A DNA stretch of 64,000 bases from Streptomyces xinghaiensis S187. GTDB taxonomy: Bacteria; Actinomycetota; Actinomycetes; Streptomycetales; Streptomycetaceae. The number at the start of each line of letters is the position of its first letter. Position 1 is the stretch's first letter. Made by a program: the position numbers and the translations under genes. Below, piece after piece: positions 55,953 to 64,000 of this stretch. Location: positions 4,216,001 to 4,280,000 of the forward strand of contig NZ_CP023202.1 of assembly GCF_000220705.2 (NCBI RefSeq). The letters are read 5' to 3'. Below the pieces are notes generated by a model. That model was not told the DNA's origin. It saw only the letters and a list, made by a program, of their open reading frames with translations, and made no database searches.

Positions 55953-56615
55953 ATGTCTTCGTACCAGCGTCTCCGGTCCAGTGCCCTGGAGCTCTTCGCC
56001 ACGCGCGGGTTCCAGGCCACCGGCATCCGGGACCTCGCCGCGGGGGCGGGCATATCGCTGGCGACTCTCTACCACTACATGAACAGCAAGGAAGACCTGC
56101 TGGTCCGGCTGATGCGGGAGTCCCTGGGGCGGCTCAACGCCGACGCGCGCACCGTGCTGGCCGAGGCCGGCTCGCCCGTGGAGCGGCTGGCGGGGCTGAC
56201 CGTCATGCACGTCTTCGCCCACGGGCTGCGCCGCACCGAGACGGTCGTCGTCGACCGGGAGCTGCGGGCGCTGAAGGAGGAGTCCCGCCAGGCCGTCGTG
56301 GCCCTGCGGGACGAGTACGAGGAGATGTGGGGCCGCCAGCTCGCGGACGGCACCGCGGACGGCACCCTGCTGGTGCCCGACGTCCGGGTGACGCGGCTGG
56401 CGCTGCTCGCGATGTGCACGGGCGTCGCCTACTGGTACTCGGAGAAGGGGGAGCTGGATCTCGACGAGGTCGCCGTGGTGCACGCGGATCTGGTGCTGGC
56501 CCAGGTCGGCGCCCGGCGGGGGTCGCGGCAGCTGCGCCTGGAGGATCTGGACCTGCCGCCGGTCGCCTGGTTCCGGGAACTGGCCGTACGCGAGGAGCGG
56601 CAGCCTGCCCCGTGA
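55953..56615 (+). CDS. TetR/AcrR-family transcriptional regulator
   Basis: A 220-residue regulator with HTH FQATGIRDLAAGAGISLATLYHYMNSKEDLL. The C-terminal domain resembles the TetR proteins that sense acyl-CoA or fatty-acid-like ligands (KstR2/PaaR-like), though this is only a likeness. It is last in the co-directional cluster, 10 bp after the amidohydrolase, and probably represses the promoter at 48685. It is convergent with tamR. Confidence 0.9.
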   Translation: MSSYQRLRSSALELFATRGFQATGIRDLAAGAGISLATLYHYMNSKEDLLVRLMRESLGRLNADARTVLAEAGSPVERLAGLTVMHVFAHGLRRTETVVVDRELRALKEESRQAVVALRDEYEEMWGRQLADGTADGTLLVPDVRVTRLALLAMCTGVAYWYSEKGELDLDEVAVVHADLVLAQVGARRGSRQLRLEDLDLPPVAWFRELAVREERQPAP

Positions 56616-56645
56616 CGGAGACCGCGGCCCGGGCGCGCCGTCCGC

Positions 56646-57143
56646 TCAGCCGGGTACGTTGTCGAACGGCGCCGTCAACCGTCGCAGCAGTCCGGCGAGT
56701 TCGCGGCGCTGTTCGCGGGACAGCTCCGCGAGGATGGCGCGTTCCTGGGTGAGCAGTCCGGCGAGCGCGCGGTCGGCGCGGTCCCGGCCCTCCCGGGTGA
56801 GCCGGACGAGCACCCCGCGCCGGTCGCTGGGGTCGGGCAGCCGCTCGACGAGACCCTTCTTGGCGAGCCGGTCGATGCGGTTGGTCATGGTGCCGGAGGT
56901 CACCAGGGTCTGGGTGAGGAGCTGGCCGGGGGAGAGCTGGTACGGCGCCCCGGCCCGGCGCAGCGCGGTGAGGACGTCGAACTCCCAGGACTCCAGGCCG
57001 TGCTCGGTGAAGGCCAGCCGCCGGGCGCGGTCGAGATGGCGCGCGAGCCGGCTGATCCGGCTCAGCACCTCCAGCGGCTCCACATCGAGGTCCGGGCGCT
57101 CCCGGCGCCATGCCCCGACCAGCCGATCGACCTCGTCCTCCAT
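56646..57143 (-). CDS. tamR: MarR-family regulator TamR
   Basis: A 165-residue MarR repressor with the wHTH QLLTQTLVTSGTMTNRIDRLAKKGLVERLPDPSDRRGVLVRLT. It is divergent from tam, as in S. coelicolor, where TamR binds the shared intergenic region and is released by trans-aconitate, cis-aconitate or citrate. The ATG at 57143 is chosen; a TACACT -10-like element (minus strand, 57151-57156) lies only 7 nt upstream, so its mRNA may be leaderless. The longer frame would run through the operators. Confidence 0.88.
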   Translation of the reverse strand: MEDEVDRLVGAWRRERPDLDVEPLEVLSRISRLARHLDRARRLAFTEHGLESWEFDVLTALRRAGAPYQLSPGQLLTQTLVTSGTMTNRIDRLAKKGLVERLPDPSDRRGVLVRLTREGRDRADRALAGLLTQERAILAELSREQRRELAGLLRRLTAPFDNVPG

Positions 57144-57178
57144 GCCGATCAGTGTAGTAGGTCTGTCGATGTGAAGTC

Positions 57179-57207
57179 TCTTGACATCAAATATCTTGAT
57201 ATCGAGA
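57179..57207. promoter_or_regulatory. Tandem TamR operators between tamR and tam
   Basis: Two 14-bp sites of the form TCTTGAyATCrArA: TCTTGACATCAAAT at 57179-57192 and TCTTGATATCGAGA at 57194-57207, the latter an almost perfect palindrome. Centres are 15 bp apart. A third, weaker match in the opposite sense lies at about 57163-57176. They lie in a locally AT-rich patch between the divergent starts. Confidence 0.8.
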
Positions 57208-57304
57208 CTGATGGTCAGGCGTGGCGGGCACGTGACACGGGCATCGATCGGCCCGACAGCAGTTCCCCGTTCACCCACCGCACCGGCACCGAGAGGTTCA
57301 CACG

Positions 57305-58132
57305 ATGCAAAAACCCCAGAACCCGACCTGGGACCCGCAGCAATACCTCCGCCATTCCGGCCACCGCACCAGGCCCTTCCACGACCTGCTCGCCCGGATC
57401 CCCGGCCTCCCGGCCCGCGGCCGCCCGGCGCGCATCGCCGACCTCGGCTGCGGACCGGGCAACGTCACCGCGCTTCTCACCGAGCGCTGGCCCGACGCCC
57501 GCATCACCGGCTACGACAACTCCCCGGACATGCTCGCCGAGGCCGCCCGCCACGCCGGCCCCACCCCCGGCGGCGGCAGCATCGACTTCCGGCACGCCGA
57601 CGCCGCCGACTGGATACCGGAGGAGCCGTACGACCTGATCGTCAGCAACGCCGCCCTCCAGTGGGTCCCCGGCCATGCCAAGTCCTTCCCGGCCTGGATC
57701 GAGGCCCTCGCCCCCGGCGGCACCCTCGCCTTACAGGTCCCCGGTAACTTCACCTCGCCCAGCCACGCCATCCTCGACGACCTCTGCGACACCCCGGAGT
57801 GGCGCGAACGAGTCGGCCGCCACGGCCGCCGCTACGTCCACGTGTACGAACCGTGGGAGTACCTCACCCAGCTCACCGGACTCGGCTGCGAGACCGACGC
57901 CTGGGAGACCACCTACATACAGCTCCTCCAGGGCGAGGACCCGGTGCTCGACTGGGTCAAGGGCACCGCGCTCCGCCCCATCCTCACCGCTCTCGCCGAC
58001 GACGAACAGGCCCGCACCGCGTTCCTCGGCCAGTACCGCGACCTGCTCCGCAAGGCCTACCCGCCCGGCCCGCACGGCACCGTCTTCCCGTTCCGGCGGA
58101 TCTTCGCCATCGCCCGGAAGACGGACGCCTGA
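57305..58132 (+). CDS. tam: Trans-aconitate 2-methyltransferase
   Basis: A 275-residue SAM-dependent enzyme that methylates trans-aconitate, removing an inhibitor of aconitase. The SAM motif is IADLGCGPGNVT, followed by YDNSPDML, VSNAALQWVP and LAPGGTLALQVPG, all typical of Tam. It is divergent from tamR over shared operators. Leu143 is encoded by TTA (57731-57733), the codon read by bldA tRNA in Streptomyces; I noticed no other in-frame TTA in the window. Production may therefore be tied to development. Confidence 0.93.
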   Translation: MQKPQNPTWDPQQYLRHSGHRTRPFHDLLARIPGLPARGRPARIADLGCGPGNVTALLTERWPDARITGYDNSPDMLAEAARHAGPTPGGGSIDFRHADAADWIPEEPYDLIVSNAALQWVPGHAKSFPAWIEALAPGGTLALQVPGNFTSPSHAILDDLCDTPEWRERVGRHGRRYVHVYEPWEYLTQLTGLGCETDAWETTYIQLLQGEDPVLDWVKGTALRPILTALADDEQARTAFLGQYRDLLRKAYPPGPHGTVFPFRRIFAIARKTDA

Positions 58133-58230
58133 CCACCGCGCCGGCCCCGCGATCCCCGCAGCCGCAGCCGCAGCCGCGGGACGGGACGGCACGTCCCCGG
58201 GACCACCGCGACTGAGCGGCACGGGAACGA

Positions 58231-58266
58231 CGCGGCCCCGGCCCGCCGCAGCGGGCCGGGGCCGCG
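58231..58266. terminator. Bidirectional terminator between tam and tetR
   Basis: A perfect 16-bp GC stem (58231-58246 with 58251-58266) and a CGCA loop between the convergent tam and TetR genes. One of the strongest hairpins in the window. Confidence 0.88.
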
Positions 58267-58283
58267 CCCCGCGGGAAAACCGG

Positions 58284-58973
58284 TCAGCTCTTGCGGTGAC
58301 CTATCAGCCGGGGTTTCTGCTCCATGCCGTCCAGGCCGTGCCAGGCGAGATTCACCAGATGGGCGGCGACCTCCGCCTTCTTCGGCTTCCGCGCGTCCAG
58401 CCACCACTGGCCCGTCAGGGCGACCATCCCCACCAGCGCCTGGGCGTACAGCGGGGCCAGCTTCGGGTCAAAGCCCCGGGCCTTGAACTCCAGCCCGAGG
58501 ATGTCCTCCACCTGGGTGGCGATATCGCTGATCAGCGAGGCGAAGGTGCCCGTCGACTGGGCCACCGGCGAATCCCGGACCAGGATCCGGAAACCGTCCG
58601 TGTACGACTCGATGTAGTCCAGCAGGGCGAACGCCGCCTGCTCCAGCAGCTCCCGCGGATGCCCGGCGGTCAGACCGTTGGTGACCATCTCCAGGAGCTT
58701 GCGCATCTCCCGGTCCACCACCACCGCGTAGAGCCCCTCCTTGCCGCCGAAGTGCTCGTAGACCACCGGCTTGGAGACCCCGGCCTTCGCCGCGATCTCC
58801 TCCACCGACGTGCCTTCGAAGCCCTTCTCGGCGAACAGCGTGCGGCCGATGTCCAGCAGCTGCTCGCGGCGCTCCTTGCCCGTCATTCGTACGCGTCGGC
58901 CGCGCCGGCCACCCGGACTCGGAGCCTTGCTCTTCTCGCCACTGCTTCCATCACTCGCCACATGTTCAATCAT
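58284..58973 (-). CDS. TetR-family regulator of fatty acid desaturase
   Basis: A 229-residue regulator with HTH FEGTSVEEIAAKAGVSKPVVYEHFGGKEGLY after a basic, disordered 30-residue lead. Its start overlaps the desaturase stop by 4 bp, so the two are one operon. It most likely represses that operon through the TACG-N4-CGTA pair upstream of the desaturase, sensing acyl-CoA composition. Confidence 0.92.
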   Translation of the reverse strand: MIEHVASDGSSGEKSKAPSPGGRRGRRVRMTGKERREQLLDIGRTLFAEKGFEGTSVEEIAAKAGVSKPVVYEHFGGKEGLYAVVVDREMRKLLEMVTNGLTAGHPRELLEQAAFALLDYIESYTDGFRILVRDSPVAQSTGTFASLISDIATQVEDILGLEFKARGFDPKLAPLYAQALVGMVALTGQWWLDARKPKKAEVAAHLVNLAWHGLDGMEQKPRLIGHRKS

Positions 58974-59974
58974 GCCGCCTTCGCGGCCCCGTCTTCACGG
59001 GAGTTACCGGTCTTCCGCCGGGACTCCACGCGCTCCTTGCTCGGCCAGCGAACATCGTGGGCCCAGCCGAGCAGCTCGAACCAGCGGATGAGCCGGGCAC
59101 TGGAGTCCACCTGCCCGCGCATCACCCCGTGCCGGGCGGACGTCGGGTCGGCGTGGTGCAGGTTGTGCCAGGACTCGCCGCAGGACAGCACCGCGAGCCA
59201 CCAGACGTTGCCGGAGCGGTCCCGCGACTTGAACGGCTTCTTGCCGACCGCGTGGCAGATGGAGTTGATCGACCAGGTGACGTGGTGCAGCAGCGCCACC
59301 CGCACCAGGGAACCCCAGAAGAAGGCCGTCGCCGCGCCCTGCCAGGACCACGTCACCAGACCGCCGACCAGCGGCGGGATGGCCAGCGACACCGCCGTCC
59401 ACAGCATGAACTGGCGGGAGATCCGGCGGATCGCCGGATCCCTGATCAGATCCGGGGCGTACTTCTGCTGCGGCGTCTGCTCCTCGTCGAACATCCAGCC
59501 GATGTGCGCCCACCACAGCCCCTTCATCAGGGCTGGAACGGTCTCACCGAACCGCCACGGCGAGTGGGGATCGCCCTCGGCGTCGGAGAACTTGTGGTGC
59601 TTGCGGTGGTCCGCCACCCAGCGCACCAGCGGGCCCTCCACGGCCATCGACCCGGCGACGGCCAGGGCGATCCGCAGCGGCCGCCTGGCCTTGAAGGAGC
59701 CGTGCGTGAAGTAGCGGTGGAAGCCGATGGTGATGCCGTGGCAGCCGAGGAAGTACATGAAGACCATCAGGCCCAGATCCAGCCAGCTCACCCCCCAGCC
59801 CCAGGCCAGCGGCACCGCCGCGACCAGCGCCAGGAACGGCACCGTGATGAACAGGAGCAGCGCGAGCTGCTCGACGGACCTCTTGTTGTCGCCGCCGAGC
59901 GTGGCGGACGGGACGGGGGAATGGGTGTCGGCGGCCTTCGGGGCGTCGTCGATCACATCGGGAGTCGTGGTCAT
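58970..59974 (-). CDS. Acyl-CoA/fatty acid delta-9-type desaturase
   Basis: A 334-residue membrane di-iron desaturase. The three histidine boxes are HRYFTH, HRKHH and HNLHH, and four TM helices flank them. It introduces a double bond into membrane acyl chains. First gene of a two-gene operon with its TetR regulator; divergent from ppc. Confidence 0.93.
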   Translation of the reverse strand: MTTTPDVIDDAPKAADTHSPVPSATLGGDNKRSVEQLALLLFITVPFLALVAAVPLAWGWGVSWLDLGLMVFMYFLGCHGITIGFHRYFTHGSFKARRPLRIALAVAGSMAVEGPLVRWVADHRKHHKFSDAEGDPHSPWRFGETVPALMKGLWWAHIGWMFDEEQTPQQKYAPDLIRDPAIRRISRQFMLWTAVSLAIPPLVGGLVTWSWQGAATAFFWGSLVRVALLHHVTWSINSICHAVGKKPFKSRDRSGNVWWLAVLSCGESWHNLHHADPTSARHGVMRGQVDSSARLIRWFELLGWAHDVRWPSKERVESRRKTGNSREDGAAKAA

Positions 59975-60007
59975 GGGGGGCGTCCCTCACCGAACTGGGG
60001 GCATGGC

Positions 60008-60034
60008 TACGGATGCGTAACCTACGGCATCGTA
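60008..60034. promoter_or_regulatory. Tandem TACG-N4-CGTA operators upstream of the desaturase
   Basis: TACGGATGCGTA (60008-60019) and TACGGCATCGTA (60023-60034), two 12-bp sites with 4-bp perfect arms, centres 15 bp apart, 34-60 bp upstream of the desaturase start. The geometry fits two TetR dimers binding on the promoter. Confidence 0.75.
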
Positions 60035-60166
60035 AGTATGGCAGTGGTCCCCTCAGGGTCAATGGCCTGTGGATAACGTGGTGCGCCGGGCACCTATCCT
60101 GGTGGGCGCCGGACAGCGCGGTCCGCACCCCGCCCATCGTGCTCATCCATGCAAGGAGCCGCACCT

Positions 60167-62908
<2,742 letters not shown>

Positions 62909-62940
62909 CCCCGCCGGCCACACACCCCTGACAGCGAACA

Positions 62941-62978
62941 CCGGCGGACCCGCACCTCATCGGGTGCGGGTCCGCCGG
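62941..62978. terminator. Strong bidirectional terminator after ppc
   Basis: A perfect 16-bp stem (62941-62956 with 62963-62978) and a 6-nt loop between the convergent ppc and small membrane protein genes. Confidence 0.9.
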
Positions 62979-63007
62979 CGTTCCGGCCGCGCCCGGCGGC
63001 CCCCGGT

Positions 63008-63532
63008 TCACAGCGTCAGAAACGCCCCGCCCAGCAGAGCCGCACCCGCCAGCCCCAGCCCCCACGCCGTACGGCGCATCCGCAGCCCGCCCGCCACCAC
63101 CAGTGCCGCCAGCAGCAGCGACCCCGCCAACGGGATCCACGCGTGCAGCACACCGCCCAGCCCCGTCCGCACCGCCTCGTCCGTCCCCGGCTTCACCGCC
63201 ACCGGCAGCCGCTCCCCGCGCTCCCGGCCCGCGGCCTCCACCACCGTCACCGTCCGCCGCTCCGCGTCCGCACCCGCGGGCGCCCCGGACGCCGGCTCGA
63301 ACCGGCCCCCGCACACATCCCCGTCACAGCGCTCTATGGTCACCGTGCCGCGCTCGCGCCCCTTCGTCAGCATCGCGTGCTGCGCCGCGTCCCAGGACGT
63401 GAACACCCCCGCGGTCAGCACCAGCAGGGCCACCGCCGCCATCAACGCCTGCTTGCCGACCAGCAGCAGCCCGTAGGCGCTCTCTCCCGCCCGGCGGACG
63501 GCGGGGCGGCGCTTGGACTTCGTCGGTGCCAT
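63008..63532 (-). CDS. Small membrane protein, function unknown
   Basis: A 174-residue protein. A basic N-terminus (PTKSKRRPAVRR) precedes a TM helix (ALMAAVALLVLTAGVFTSW), an extracytoplasmic loop of about 75 residues with a possible disulfide pair (ERCDGDVCG), and two closely spaced C-terminal TM helices. The topology resembles small actinobacterial membrane proteins often found near pth. No function is recognised. Confidence 0.75.
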   Translation of the reverse strand: MAPTKSKRRPAVRRAGESAYGLLLVGKQALMAAVALLVLTAGVFTSWDAAQHAMLTKGRERGTVTIERCDGDVCGGRFEPASGAPAGADAERRTVTVVEAAGRERGERLPVAVKPGTDEAVRTGLGGVLHAWIPLAGSLLLAALVVAGGLRMRRTAWGLGLAGAALLGGAFLTL

Positions 63533-63624
63533 GCGGGCGATCCTTGGCCATGGGAAACCACCCGGTCAACCGCCGCTCCCCGGTTGCGGGACACTGTCCC
63601 GTTAGACGGTGAAAGATGCCGCCG

Positions 63625-64000
63625 TCAGCTGTTGTACGTACTCTGCGCCCGCTCCAGACCGTCCTCGACCAGGCACTCCACGGCGTCCGCCGCACGGTCC
63701 ACGAAGTAGTCCAGCTCCTTGCGCTCCGCCGCCGAGAAGTCCTTCAGCACGAACGCCGCCACATCCATCCGCCCCGGCGGCCGCCCGATGCCGAACCGCA
63801 CCCGGTGGTACCCGGCGCCCATCGCCTTCGTCATCGACTTCAGCCCGTTGTGGCCGTTGTCGCCCCCGCCCAGCTTCAGCCGCAGCGCCCCGTAGTCGAT
63901 GTCCAGCTCGTCGTGGACGGCCACCACCCGCTCCAGCGGCACCTTGTAGAAGTCGCGCAGCGCCGACACCGGGCCACCCGACAGATTCATGTACGACATC
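63625..64000 (-). CDS. pth: Peptidyl-tRNA hydrolase (5' end outside window)
   Basis: The C-terminal 125 residues of Pth, which frees tRNA from stalled peptidyl-tRNA. MNLSGGPV, the catalytic Asp in VHDELD, and the GGGDNGHNGLKS segment with the conserved Asn are present. The N-terminal His-containing part lies beyond the right edge of the window. Confidence 0.95.
   Translation of the reverse strand, partial: MSYMNLSGGPVSALRDFYKVPLERVVAVHDELDIDYGALRLKLGGGDNGHNGLKSMTKAMGAGYHRVRFGIGRPPGRMDVAAFVLKDFSAAERKELDYFVDRAADAVECLVEDGLERAQSTYNS

Overview
The window looks like a chromosomal segment of a Streptomyces or very close relative. It is about 70% or more GC with strong third-position GC, uses many GTG starts, has translationally coupled GTGA/ATGA overlaps, and carries gene blocks typical of Streptomyces (pmt-rsmI-tatD-rpf-like-ksgA-ispE-ABC-F; galT-galE-galK; tamR/tam; TetR-desaturase; ppc; pth). 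No rRNA, tRNA or CRISPR array was found. Both ends cut genes: an alpha-xylosidase on the left and peptidyl-tRNA hydrolase on the right.

Region by region. 1-9 kb: GH31 alpha-xylosidase overlapping a LacI repressor, thioredoxin, a flavoprotein disulfide-reductase relative, a GNAT enzyme, exonuclease III, a methyltransferase and a MerR regulator. 9.2-12.7 kb: a tightly coupled Baeyer-Villiger monooxygenase / alpha-beta hydrolase / SDR operon, divergent from the MerR gene, resembling the mycobacterial mymA operon. 13-20.5 kb: a very charged small protein, tricorn protease, and a TetR gene with palindromic operators ahead of an MMPL exporter. 20.8-23.9 kb: a nickel/cobalt ECF transporter (M, N, Q, O) preceded by a Nur-box-like site. 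24-25.2 kb: a serine hydrolase.

25.2-28.2 kb is the most unusual part. A DUF222/HNH endonuclease gene, broken by a single-base frameshift, lies between two long inverted repeats. They share 166 bp of perfect identity by hand alignment, in arms of about 290 and 420 bp. One arm carries a three-fold 74-bp tandem repeat and the other a single copy; strand composition is mirrored (GT-rich left, AC-rich right). It looks like a mobile or invertible HNH cassette of a type I cannot name.

28.2-43.4 kb is mostly housekeeping: a penicillin-binding protein, protein mannosyltransferase, RsmI, TatD, an Rpf-like wall protein that has lost its Rpf domain, KsgA, IspE, an Uup-like ABC-F ATPase, a PQQ-type beta-propeller membrane protein, and an orphan LuxR regulator whose receiver domain lacks the phosphoacceptor Asp. 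43.7-48.3 kb: the Leloir galactose operon galTEK and a second, normal-looking LuxR response regulator. 48.7-56.6 kb: probably one co-directional uptake and catabolic unit, comprising a polar amino acid type ABC transporter, crotonase-fold enzyme, acyl-CoA ligase, hotdog thioesterase, amidohydrolase and TetR. The ligase/crotonase/thioesterase trio recalls fcbABC. 56.6-64 kb: divergent tamR/tam with tandem operators (tam carries a TTA codon, so it may depend on bldA), a TetR-desaturase pair with two TACG-N4-CGTA operators, PEP carboxylase, a small membrane protein, and the 3' part of pth.
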